A stretch of 64,000 nt of DNA, from positions 7,841 to 71,840 of the forward strand of contig BCKE01000059.1 in NCBI GenBank assembly GCA_001600495.1. Direction: 5' to 3'. The translations under genes and the position numbers were made by a program. The stretch's first letter is position 1. Each line of letters starts with the position of its first letter. The stretch is from Pilasporangium apinafurcum (Eukaryota > Oomycota > Peronosporomycetes > Pythiales > Pythiaceae). A model generated the notes under the pieces. That model was not told the origin of the DNA. It ran no database searches and was given only the letters and a program-made list of their open reading frames with translations. Positions 18,052 through 30,800 of the stretch are shown here, piece by piece.

Positions 18052-20957
18052 ATGAACTTCCTCAAGACATTGGGCGGATTCGTGGGCTCAAGCGCCACTG
18101 GCGGCCTCCCTTACGTGATAGATACATCATCCAATGACTCCACAGGTACTGACGGTGCCAATAGTAGCGTGGTGTATGAAGGATTGCCGGATTTCGTGTT
18201 GCATTCTGGGAGAAGTAAAGCCGACGCCACACATAGCGTCTCGATCTTCAAATCGAAACAGCCAGGCAACCAACTCACGCAAAATGCGTTGAAGCGTATT
18301 AAGACACTGCGACATCCCAATATCCTGTCATATGTGGATGGAGTGGAAGTGCCTAATAATGGGCCTGTGATCATCGTGACAGAACCCGTGCGGCCACTGG
18401 CGGAGTACCTTACGTCTTTGCGCATGCAGTACGGTAGTAATAGTGAAGAGTTCCAGATGAGTGTGTCGTGGGGATTACGCAGTGTATTATTGGCGCTGCA
18501 GTTCATCACGGTGGACTGCAAGTTGCTTCATGGCCGACTCACACCGCAGAGTATCTTTGTGACACCGGTAGGTTATCCAATCCGAATGCTTCGTGTGTGC
18601 AATTAGCTAATCATATTTTTAATTAATGTTTCTGATTATGTTTTAATATGATAGGGTGGCGATTGGAAGCTCGGAGGTTTTGAATTAATCGCAGAGCTGA
18701 CAAGTGATGGACCATCCTATCTCTTTACCACATTTGAGCAATCGGTTGATGCCAATTACAAATCGCCAGGTTCGTTCTCTCTCAACATTGGATGGTTTTA
18801 TATTACGCTCTGGCATATAATTCCCTATCATCGTCACTTGCATTGTCAGAATGCCAGCGTCGTGAATGGAAGGCTATTGGTACTGGGCCACCGTATGGTG
18901 TAGACATTTGGGCGTTTGCCTGCCTGTTATACTATATTTTCAACGACGGACAGATCCGCAGCACAGATTTGTCCTCTGCATCCAACATCCCACCAGCGAT
19001 CCGCATGCAATTCCGCAAAGCCATCGATAACAATGCTGCTCGGCGTCCCAGTCCGCAGAAAATTCTCGCATCCAGCTACTTCGACACGCCGTTTATCCAG
19101 CGAATGGATTTCTTGGAAAACTTGGCTGTCAAGACGTCAGATGAGAAAGTGGCCTTCTATAAAGATCTCTGTGCAAATCTTCACACGCTCCCGCAGACGT
19201 TTGGCGTATACAAAGTGCTTCCAGCATTGAAAGCGGTTGTGGAATTTGGTGCGGCGACTGGCACGAAGAATGGACCAATGAAACTTGACCCGTCCGCGAG
19301 TCATATGCTGCCAGCGATGGTGCAGATCGGTAGCTCGCTCTCACCGGAAGAGTTTAAAGACCAAGTGCTGCCCATTATCGTGAAACTATTTAGCTGTAAT
19401 GACCGCGCTGTTCGCGTCCAGTTATTGCAAATGATGGAGAAATTTTCCGTTCACTTCGATGCAAAATTGGTCAACAGCTCGGTGGTATTTGACAATATCT
19501 GTAGCGGATTCACGGACGCTGCGCCAGTGCTTCGAGAGCTCACGGTCAAATCGATGCTGCATATCGCTGACAAACTGTCCGATAGCAACTTGAACACACG
19601 TGTTATGAAGTACTTTGCAAAATTACAGGTAATTGAAATTAATGCTGCACATACTAAATGCGATCACAATAACTAAATAATTTATTCTATGTAGACGGAT
19701 CCAGAACCAGCTATTCGAACTAACACGACGATTTGCTTGGGTAAAATCGCTGGGAAACTTAACGACACAACACGACCGAAAGTCTTATTTCCAGCATTTT
19801 CAAGAGCTTTAAAGGATCCGTTTCCACATGCTCGACTAGCTGGTCTTCGCTCTATGACTGCGTGTGAGGTAAGCTATATACCCAACTACCAGCTTTTTTG
19901 CGCAATTCAGTAGTATCTCAAACCAGCATACATGTGTGTACACGTATAGCAATATTTCTCCCCTCAAGGTACTGCCAATAGCATCATTGGTGCGATTACC
20001 CCGCTCCTACTTGATGTATCGATTTCGGTAAGAGAACAGGCTACTATCTCAATGGAAGTTTTCATGAAAAAGATTACGAATGAAGCAGCTCAAATGAAAG
20101 TCAGAGAAGAACAGCAGGCACGAGAGCAGCAACTGAAACAAGAATCAGGTGCTAGTGTGGAAGAAGCGAAGAAAACAGAACCTAGCACTGCTGCAACCAA
20201 CACCGGAGGGTATGCGTCTTCATTAACTTCCTGGGCATCCTCAGCAGTGGTGTCAAATGTGGGGAAACTCGTGGGTGCTGCTGGCGGGATGTCGTCTTCT
20301 GTTCCAACAGCTGCATCGACGTCTACATCAACTCCATCTACATCCACATTGGATCCTGAAGGACTTCGAACTTCGTCATATTCGGCCGGACAGGGAGCTT
20401 TCGCTTCTGCAACGTCAACAAACAGTTCGATGTCGAATACGTTTGCCGCTGACATGTTTCGTGCTGACGAGGATGAATGGGGCAATGATGACGATCTGGA
20501 TGCACTGAACAGTCCAAAGGATACGATGTCGTCTTGGTCAAACTCTCAACCGACAAACTCCTCGTTCACCACACCTGCGAACGCTGTGAAATTGAGTGTT
20601 TCGCGGGATACGACTCTATCAGTTCCTGCAAAACCGTCGACTTCTGCGTTTGCTATGGATGACAACAGTGGTTGGGGTGATGACAACTGGGGCAATGATG
20701 ACGATCTCGACTTGACACCAAGTACTAATAAGCTTAGCTTAGGATCCAGCGGAAGTCAAAGCAGAACGAACAGCGGCACCAGCAGTACTACAAGTTTTGG
20801 TTTGACTCCTGCTGCCTCATCTTCGCTTTCATCAGCACGAAAGCCGCTGAGCGAACGACGAGCTGAAGCAAAAAGCAAACGCGAAAATCTCGGCGCGATG
20901 AAATTAGAAACGAAAGCAACGAAAAAGGGCGACGAGTGGGATAATTGGGATTTCTAG
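18052..20957 (+). CDS. SCYL1: SCY1-like pseudokinase (SCYL1 type)
   Basis: SCYL1-type proteins act in Golgi/COPI trafficking and nuclear tRNA export. Likely exons: 18052-18567, 18655-18769, 18850-19628, 19695-19868 and 19950-20957. The ATG at 18052 starts MNFLKTLGGFVGS. The pseudokinase domain includes VSIFKSKQPG, KRIKTLRHPNILSYVDG (as in animal SCYL1), SWGLRSVLLAL and GDWKLGGFEL. The metal-binding DFG triad is replaced by GGF, so catalysis is not expected. HEAT-like helices follow (from about MLPAMVQIGSS). Then comes a Ser/Thr-rich tail with repeated acidic DDNWGNDDDLD motifs, ending DEWDNWDF. The end faces the next gene convergently, 182 bp away. Confidence 0.9.
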
Positions 20958-21139
20958 TCTCTTAGTTTAGAAGGTACATCCAATCATTGTTATTTTCTGC
21001 AGTCAATGTTGATAGAAAAGCAGCAACGCGCAGCTATCTCTACATGCAAAATTGCATATATTGTGTAAGCTTTGCCATGTTTTCTCTACTCACCCTTGCT
21101 ATGCTGTCTTTCTACTATCTTTCATGTGATTTCAGCTAC

Positions 21140-22611
21140 CTACTGGGTCTGTACGGGTGCCGGTTGCTCCTTCTTTACAATCTTGAACAAGTAAATGTCG
21201 AGGTACTCGCAAATGTCGTTGACGACGTGGACGACGAAATGCAGGTATGCGGCGAGGATGAACACAACGTAGGCTGACGACGCCAGCATCGGACGAACAA
21301 TCGGTGCAGAGAGGAGGCCGAAGGTGGGGCCATATGCGTTAAAGATCACAATCCCAAAGGGAATGATGACGCGGAGTTGAGGTGAAAATGGGATCTTGCA
21401 CATATGGCTGACGATCATGCGAGTCTATACCCAGCAAAGAGAGTAAGAATGGAAGCTCTAAATGTACAAGAGCTTGCATGGAACACACTTACCGAGAAGA
21501 AGACATAACTGATACCGATGGCGAAGAGAAATACTACAGGGTAAGCAGCATAGTTGGCAGCGTTTGGGCCCGTGATCCACATGTAGCCGAGCACCCAGAG
21601 CAACAGGACGGGGATCAATTGCGACATCGCAAGTGGCTTCGACACATGTTTGTTGCCTAATTCGGCCTTGGGGATCGCATCTGGTGGGGTCCTGAGCACG
21701 TTCGAGATGTTGCCATATGCCAGATAGATGTTACTCAACACGAGCGTCGTGACAAGCAAGTCTGTCATGGTCAGCGAAATAACCGGCAGTGAGGTCGTCC
21801 AAAACGCTGGGCCGAAGATTGCCGCTAGCAAATGCGCTCCCACGAGCGACAGTTGGCCTTCGGTGACGCCGTAATAGCCGTTGCCACAGCTCATAACACC
21901 TGTGTGATACTCCTCCCATTGTGCTGTGTAAAAGCACGTCGACACTGAAGACAGCGCAACATACGACAGCATTCCCGCGCCTGCCTGGCACGTGGCGATA
22001 GCACTCAATACGTTGAAGGTCGTGCACAATGCATCACAACCTAATAGTGAAACTGTCATCAGTATATACGAAAACAGTCACGATGGAGATGTGCTATGAT
22101 CATACCGTGATCAAAGAGCTGTCCAAGTGGTGAGGATGCGCCCGTACGCCGCGCTTGCTTACCATCCAATGCGTCCATAGTCTGATAGAGAAACAACCCC
22201 AGCGCAGAAAGAAAGTAGACCTACCTCATTCAGCCATTTACATATACAGGCACAATGTCAGCAAATGGAGAGCTACACAACATGATGCGCATACTCACCC
22301 ATCGTGGACTGGGTTCCAACAGATGCGGTGCGAAACCGAGTTGCACGAACGTAGTAAACATCATGATGCCGGTGCCGATCATTGTCACGAGGTTAGGTGC
22401 CATCCACATGGGCAGAAACTCGACCGAGTACGCCCAAAAGTGGTTCAATTGGTTGTCCAAAAACGTGTATGTGCCACTAAAGTCACCACACACACACACA
22501 AAAGTGTCAACAATCATACACAGCAATTCACTATCCCAGCGACAAATGGTGAACAACGTACGCCTTGTATTTGTAGGACGCAATGCCTTCAAGCGCTTTC
22601 TTTCCCAACAT
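21140..22611 (-). CDS. CDP-alcohol (choline/ethanolamine) phosphotransferase
   Basis: Membrane enzyme of the Kennedy pathway, transferring phosphocholine or phosphoethanolamine from its CDP form to diacylglycerol in the ER. Likely exons on the minus strand: 22562-22611, 22299-22476, one near 22105-22220, 21493-22040 and 21140-21424. The N-terminus reads [16 protein letters not shown], then [15 protein letters not shown]. The family signature is complete in the third exon: [10 protein letters not shown], eight residues, GQLFDHGCDAL (D-G-x2-A-R-x8-G-x3-D-x3-D). Several hydrophobic segments follow. Whether choline or ethanolamine is preferred cannot be told from sequence. Confidence 0.9.
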
Positions 22612-22910
22612 CTTTCTGCTTCTTCCCGCCACTTTGCTCCCAGCCACAGTCTTCAAGACTGAGGTTGCTGGGTGATTTGACAGAAATGGTCCCGAATGTA
22701 GATGATCAAATTAGGAATACAGCGACATTCTTTTAGGAGAATATGACAAAATGTGCGTATGGGGAGTGTCACTGTCCGGTGATGAGGTTGAAGGTGTTGT
22801 TTAGCAGCAGATATGGGAAGAGACTCGTCAAAATGGTGGGAGAGAGTGTGTGGTACTTCATTTTTTTCTTCATGGCTTAACGTGTCTGAAGTATGCTGCT
22901 TACAATTTTT

Positions 22911-24627
22911 TCACTCGATGTTGAAGCCATCAAGCGTTGCGGACTTCACCAGGACTTGGCGAATGCAGTCACTCAGTTCCGCGAGCCCTTGGTTGGTTTG
23001 AGCCGAGACATGGAGCGCTCCACCTGGTAATCTAATGAGACATAAATATACACCAACAGTTAATGTCATTAGCATCAAAAACAATAGTAGAAATAATAGA
23101 CCATTTTGCTTACTGCTGGTGGAGAGCTGAGGTGTCAATAGCTGGATAGTCGATTTTGGAGATGATGTCGATCCAGTTGTGGTCGTCACGAATGTTGGTA
23201 ATGCGTTCATGCAGCTCTTGTCGTAACAGCAATTGGTCTTCTATGGAGGTACCAGAGGAGCCTGTTGGGTCAAATACAAAGCCAATGGACTGGAGAGGGA
23301 AGTTAGAATACGCAGCAGATTCATTTTCACTCATCATAATGGGAACCATCGGCATACCGCTTTGGTTTTCTCCATCATGGCCAATGCCAGTTTTTCAATG
23401 GCATTGCGACTTTCGTCTGGCCGGTAGATCAGCCCTGGTGTATCGGCGATCTACACAAAACCCGTAGACATAGCAGTTCATGGTTAAGTAGTTTATTCAA
23501 CGCATGGTGGCAGCCAGCAGCACCAGAAACAGACCTGATAGGCGATGCCTTGGACGTAGATGTGCCCCATCGTGATGCCACGCGTCGTGAAAGGGTAATT
23601 TGCCACCTCAGGAGATGCCGTCGAGAGCGCACGTACGAGTGAAGATTTGCCTGCGGATTAGAACCCACCAAAGACATTCGAAACAAGAAATGTGAGTAGC
23701 GGGAACTGACGAAGCCGATAAAATTCTTCATGACTGAATCTGCACTTACCAACATTTGGTGCCCCTACAAATGCGAAAATGGGCTTATCCAGATCAACCG
23801 TTGGCAAACCACGTAGCGTCTATCAAAAAAACAAAGACAGAGGATAAGCAGCGTCATCTAAAATGACAAAGCATAGATAAACAGTGACAAAAAGACCTTG
23901 GCCATATCTGCCGTTTGGCGTAACGTCGGTGCATGCCGGTCTACAATTTCCTTCAACTCCTATGATAACATATCAAACAAAATAACATGAAAGCAAACGT
24001 TAGTCTACAGGCACCATCATATTCGGTTGCTTTCTTTGCGTACTTCTATACATCGCAAGCCACAATCTATCGCCTCTTGTTGCGTTCGAACACTGTGGCA
24101 CTCGCGTTCGTGCTTTTTACCGACATTGTGCAGCGTTGCATACACCTTCCGTAGCTGCTGGATATGTCGCTCATAGGTGCCACGACCGAGAGTTAGCACT
24201 ATCACTTCCTACAAAATAAATATCCATGTTAACTTGTCACTGTGACCAACAACACCAGACCACCGAAAATCACGCACTCGCTCAAAGGGTTGTAGTTGCT
24301 GAAGCGCCGGGAACGCCAGTGAAGTCTGTCTTGTGATGGAAGATAGTTTGCTCAGCTGTAGGTTGATCAATCGCGCTGTCTGATTTTTGACGCGCTTGAC
24401 CGGATCAGCGATTTTGTTACTTTCTCGGATGGTCGAGCGCCAGAACTTCATCTCCAGGATCTCCGCCGCGGTCCGCACGTACGGTAAGCTGTCCGTGCAG
24501 CACAGACACTCATACTACACTAAGTACATTCACATAGATAGACGAGAGATAGATATATGTAGAGAATGATGCACACGCACCGCTGAAGTGCGCCATGTGC
24601 CACCGACGCCGTTGCCCTTTGGCTCAT
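22911..24627 (-). CDS. NOG1-like GTPase, probably mitochondrial
   Basis: Obg/NOG1-superfamily GTPase, expected to act in large ribosomal subunit assembly. Nine likely exons: 24581-24627, 24264-24488, 24044-24208, 23897-23959, 23750-23819, 23535-23650, 23358-23450, 23114-23289 and 22911-23031. The helical NOG1 N-terminal domain (KFWRSTIRESNKIADPVKRV) precedes the G domain: G1 GAPNVGKSS, the YPFTTRG switch, G3 DTPGLIY, SKID where NKxD is usual, and VSAQT as G5. The short first exon (MSQRATASVAHGALQR) is basic and lacks acidic residues, like a mitochondrial presequence. The protein stops soon after the G domain, far shorter than nucleolar NOG1, which supports an organelle form. Confidence 0.8.
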
Positions 24628-24800
24628 GTGTTGAATGCTAAAATGACACGCATAAATTTTGACAGTCTCTCAACCACCACTGTGCACAGCGCTTTTGTAC
24701 CACATTGTCCACACACAATCACAAGCATCAAATATTAATTTTAAAAATATAAAAATGCATATAACATTAAACAGATGTCACTGTATCTACCTTACGTGTA

Positions 24801-27800
24801 TCAACTGTACCGACGCATATCATTCACATAACGAATACTCAAGTTGATCTTTGCATCCCAAACGCATTCCTCCAATGGAATGGGGACGGGCGTGGGTGAA
24901 AATGAATCTTCCGCGCCTAGTGATCGACTCGTGAGCATTTCCACGTCATGCTCATACATATCCGACTCGTTGTCGTCCAGATCGAATTCGTCCGAGATCA
25001 CACTGGTCGAGGCTGGCCGTCGGATTTTCTGCCGCCATGAATCGTCGCGCGTTTCCAGTGTGTCCGAATTGGCAGATGCGATCTCAGCCACAATACTACC
25101 ACGTACACGCTTGCGCTTTTTCAGTTGCTGCTTTGTCTTGGAATTTGACAGAATCTTAACTGGAATGCTCGAAAAGTCGCGGAAAATCTCTTCCATAGAG
25201 AATCTTACATACCCAAGCCGCTTTTTCGGCATCGGCTTCCGCTTCTGAAAGACATTCACTTCAATAAACGTATCCAGTGACATAATCGAAATCAGCCACG
25301 ACTGATCAAACTTTGGTTTTCCTGTGTGATGAATTGTGGATGACTTGTACTTGCCCACATCCTTCGCAGGACACCCATTCGTCTGTGTGTAGACTCGCAC
25401 AACGACTTGTGTACTCACGTTATCTGGCAGCCCTTCAATCGATAAACAATGCAATTCCACTTCCGTGATGACATTCGAGTCCGGAAGCGGCTTTAGAGGG
25501 TCGACCGTCAAGTCTCGCGCTGGTCGACGTGTACCTTCGTAGGTCTTTTCATCCAACAAGTGTGTCGTATTACTCATCGACTGAGTCATCTTCTCGACAA
25601 CACCTAACGTACCAATGACAGGTGAAGCAACAAGCTGCATGGTACCACGACCCACTCCTTTCGCAAATCCCACGACACCACCACTTTTGGCTCCACGTAC
25701 AGGCTCTTTCACAAAACCACTCGCGCCGTACGCTAAACTCTTGGTAAACACAACGCCGCTTTGCACTATACCTGCTCCGATGTGGCGCGGCTCATCCGGC
25801 TCTTCTTGACTCTTGAAAGCGGTTGCTTTCTTCACGACGTCACCTAATCCATTCGAAACTTTGCTTACCGATCGCAAAGGCACGCCGAAGACCGTTTGTG
25901 CCAGTGTCAACGCACTTTCACCCTTGCGAACGCTTTTCCCAGTAACATCTCGCTTGAGCTGGCGCACTGCTAAGGCAAACCCATCAACAATATCTGTCGC
26001 TAGCCCCACAGGGTCACCAAGAAGTTCCACACTACCGACAATCTTGTACCACTGACCAACGACCGCGTAGACAATCTTCAAAACGACGTCGTAAATCAAA
26101 TCGTACTCATAGAAAAAGCGGTTAATGTGCACGATCTCTCCAAAGCTGAACTCGGGTGTCACATAGGCGATGCCACCAACAATGCTTCCCAGCGTTGGAC
26201 CTAAAATGGATGAAATACCTTCTCCTTTGTCTTCTTGAACAGAATCAAAGACCAAATGAAAGTCGAACGGGGCCATGTACCATCTCTTGAAATAAAACAA
26301 CCTTCCATTCTCCTGATTCTCGTCTGGGAAAGGCAGTTTCCTCTCAAGCATCGAGTTCTTGGTATCGATACCTTGCTGATGAATGGTTTCTTCATCACTT
26401 TTTGGAATAAACTCGAGAAGGACATTGACTAAACCGAGTATGTATTCCAGATTCAGTTTCACCACAAGAGAGTGAAGTTCCAAATTGAAATCATTTACAA
26501 TCATTATTCCCGGTTGTGGGGAACTTTCTAACGTCAGTGAGAAAAATGGCCGCTCTCCTTCGTCCGGTAACCATCCTTCGCGTTTATCACTATTGTAGCC
26601 ACTATCCAATGGCGCCAATACAATAGGATACGCAGAATTGGGCGTCATGTCATCGATCTGGAAATGATGCAGTGTCAGTACGCATTTGCGAGAGTTGGCG
26701 GCAGAGTTAAAGTGAAGATTTTCCATCGTAATGTTCATCACTTCTCGAGGCTGGTTATCTACAATTGTCACCCCAATTCCTTGCATCGACATGTCAATAT
26801 GTGTATTAGTCAAAAAGTCGTGCATACTTCCCTCCAATCGAACTTCAGAGAAGATGGTTGTATCTCCCACTGCGAACACACGCGTCATATTATCAATGTA
26901 CACTTCAGCGCGCACTTCATTCGGAGTCAAATCTTTCACTGGACCGATCTTCATAAAATCAATCACGGTAGGAATTTTCCAGTGCGTTGGAGTTACTTTT
27001 AACTGCAATGGAAGCACTTTTGGGTCATCCCACACAAACGAATGGCTCTCTTGCGGACGCAATACGATTTCTTCTGCGCTCTTTACTCCCTGCTGAACGT
27101 ATCGGATCGAATGACGTGTTGAACGGTTTTCAATGCGATAACGAGGAGCCTCTGAAATATCGCTGAATGTAGTAAAGAGTATCTCTTCACGTTCCTGGAC
27201 AGAAACATTGCAAATCGGACCATCACCAAGATTTCCACGCGTCCATATAGCTGTGTCTTCAGCCTTGTTGTAAAGAACATTGGGGTTCTTGATGGCTTCA
27301 GCAATCTTAAAAAGCGGAATATTCGGACTCCACTCCCCTGGGGTACTTTCTTCATTAGCACGCAACATGTCACGCAAACGTAGCCCAACGATGTGTTTCT
27401 CTGGCCCCACCATGCGGTAAACAATCACTGATTCGTTTTCCTTGAGGGTGGCATTGATCTCCTCTTTGTCTCGACTTGATTTACCACGTCTTCCTTTCTT
27501 GTCCAGCAGAATTGGCGTCACTTGGAGGGGACGAGATATACGATTCGTAAAGACGAATCGTGGTGAAATTACAAAGATCTTAGATCGGAAAAATTGACCG
27601 GGAGCAGCACGAGTGTCGAATGCAAGTACAAACGAATAGTTGCCTGACTCAATTGGTCGTAGTTCACCTTTTGTCCCCACACTTGCCATATCTTGAGCTT
27701 CAGACCAGTTCAGCTTCTCAAAATTGGGCAGATACTTTCTGCTGTTTAATGGGATCAATTTGTCACCATCGTATTCCTGAGGAGTTTCTTGAAAAGGCCG

Positions 27801-30800
27801 GACGCTGACCATAGCTTTTGCTGTCGGCGCATTCGCCAAAAGTGGAATTTCTTTTGCTCCATTAAAGTAATCACGGTGCTGCTCGACAGTAGGGACGAAT
27901 CCTTTCTGTAACTTGAATCGTAAATCTAGACCACTTCGATTATGGATCCAAAATGGAGTGTAAAAGAACAATGTCCGGGCTGCATGAGCTTGCCATTGTT
28001 GAAGAAGAACGATTGCTGGTCCGTTGTCGAACCGAAGCTCATATTCATCAGAATCAAACGTGGTGCGATCTTCATTCAGGTTGATCAGAAAAGGAACGCT
28101 CCACTTTTCCGATCTGTTCGAGTCGCTAGCACAAAGTCGCATCTTCATGAGTGCAGGGGTTTCAAGATTTAGTCCAAATACTTGAACGGATTTCCCACTT
28201 TCAATAAATAGCCGTCGGGAATTGACGTCTGACACATACTCGAAATAGTCCAATTGGCCAAGCAATTTTACTTCTCTTGATGTTTTTGAGTCTGATCCAA
28301 CGTTAGTAACTCGAAATTCGCCATTATTGTCCAGTAAATCCCTAGGACAGTCGCTCGGTTGAACAATAGCATACTCAACACCGCACGGAAGAACGTTTTG
28401 AAGAACTAACTGAGGCTGAATCACCAGCGACCAAGTGCCTAGCTGTTGGTCATTCGCAGAAATTGTTTCTTTTACTATTGTTGGTTGATTGTCGATGCAG
28501 TTTCGAGAAGGGTACATAATTTCTTTACCGGGTGGTACGTGTTCATCGATATTCGGCAGCTCAATATCGTTGCCCATTTTCTCAACCATTTTGGTTGTTC
28601 GAAGAGATTTTTTGCCACTCCCTTGCTGAGATTTTTTGGCTTCTTCTCGCTCGTATCGTGTCAACCTTTTATACAATTGCTGCTCACGTACAGAGAGAGG
28701 AAGGCGGTTGCTCCATTCAGTCTCGCCAATCTGTCGAATCGCAAACGAGCCGGCATTTACGAGATCGATAGGGATACTGAGTGATCCATGAGGCGCAAGA
28801 ACAAAATAGCGCTCATTACCATCGTGCTGTTCCGGGTTCTGCCTGGCAATTTCTCCTTCTTCATTCAGCAATAAGCATTCAGTTTCCTTCGCCGTTCCGT
28901 TTTCAATAGATACGGCGCCAGCCACTTTGACTTGAAGGCCAAGTGCACCATTGATTGTCAAAGTAATTGCCACAAGTGTTGGGACGTACGTTCGCATGCA
29001 TTCCGTCATGTAATTGTCGATCCACTCGTAGTTGGGATCGAGCTCTTTCACACGACGAAGATACGCATATGCCCTTTGTAGTTCTTCATGTGATGGCTTT
29101 TCGATTTTGTTAAGGAGCGCCACACCTTCTTTGTAGAGAGTAGGAACTGATTTCTCCGCCTCAATATCCTCAACATAAGGAATCAGCTCATACACTTGTG
29201 TGTGACCAATTGAGGCGAGCGGTATATTGTGGATTGGCTTGTGCCCATCAATTTCAACCGAAATAAAGCGATCCACTGTTTCTCTCGATTTGGAAATTGC
29301 CACTTTGAATTCTTCCCACGAAACCAGACCCGACTTGTCTGTGTCTGCTATTGCAATAAAGTCTTCAACTGCTTTGTTCAAGTCTTCCTCGTTATCCAAA
29401 ACGCTGGAACTATGTCTTAACCCAGAAGAACTGCGTTTCATTGAAGATGACGTACGTCCTCGTCTCTGCCGATCTTCTTCTTCGTAAACTGCTCGAAGAA
29501 CCGCACGGACTTCATCGGTATCCAGTTCACCACTTCCGTCGACATCAGCATTTCGAAACGCTTGACGCAATTGCTTTTCTTTCAAGCTCTGCTGTTCGTA
29601 ATCCTTTAACTCTTCATCAATGTTTAACAGAGTGCATGGATGCGCATCGCCAGGTGGTACTGTGACGATGGGTGTGATAGTTTCTATGCGCATGTTTTCT
29701 TTCGTTTGCTTCTTGGCAACAACGTAATATTTGAAGTTGACTCCACTTTCGTTGAACATCCAAAACAGCCCGCCTTCTTCTTTAATATGTGGACGATCTC
29801 GCTCGGTCGATTTTTCCACTTTTGTAAAATTTGCCACATTTGCGTTCAAAATCTCCATGAATGCTGATGTAACGTTCATGTGGAGATACATATCTGACGA
29901 ATATACAATGCTCCAAGGGGCCTCCGGATCTTTTTTGACGTCCAAAACGCCTTGATAAAACTCCAGAAATGGTTCGATTTGCCGTGCTTTGGTGTTATAG
30001 TACTTGCCATATACATCAAAGCTGAGTTTGCCAACACCATAGTTGTTGTTAGCTCGCTTCTGGGCTTGTATATCCGACGAGAACAATCCTTCTTGAGCAC
30101 CATCCCACATGCAGAAGTTACCATAGATGGTCAATTCTTCCAACGAAATTTCCAACGCAGGTAAACCCATCGGAAGCATTTCATCCACCAGACGGATGTA
30201 AAACCCGCCAAATGAAGTTGATAATATCGTTTGAACAAACATTCGCAGGTCTGTCGGAGGCGATGCATTTGCGGCCAACAAGTTTTGCTGATCTGAATTT
30301 AAGCTTGATAACAGCTGATCAATCACATTACCACGAGAATCCATGTCCATCTCCTTGCTTAAGAGCCACACACTTTGCTCACCGGGTTTTGCAATCATAG
30401 GGTTGACCAAACGATTCCAAGCCTCTTGTGCATAGTCGTAATTTTTGAAGGTGCGGACCATTTTTTTCTGCGCAACATCCACTGGGATACCATTAAGTGA
30501 TGTCTTAGTTGCACCAACTTGCTCTTCATATCGAGACCAAAAGTCGGAAAGTGCCTTAGCATTTGCTAGAGTGTTGGATTTTTCACCGGATAAATACGGC
30601 ACCTGGTTTCGTTGCATCCTTGGGTCCACGTATTCCTGGCCAGTGAGCGATACAACACCGCGGTGCAAACGTGCGTAATTTTTCTTCTTTCTACTAAGGG
30701 CATTTTCAAATTCTTCGAATGAAATATCACCGCTCCCATCACTATCAACAATTGAAATGAATTCACGCACAGTTGCTTCAAATTCATCTTTCGTAAGGTT

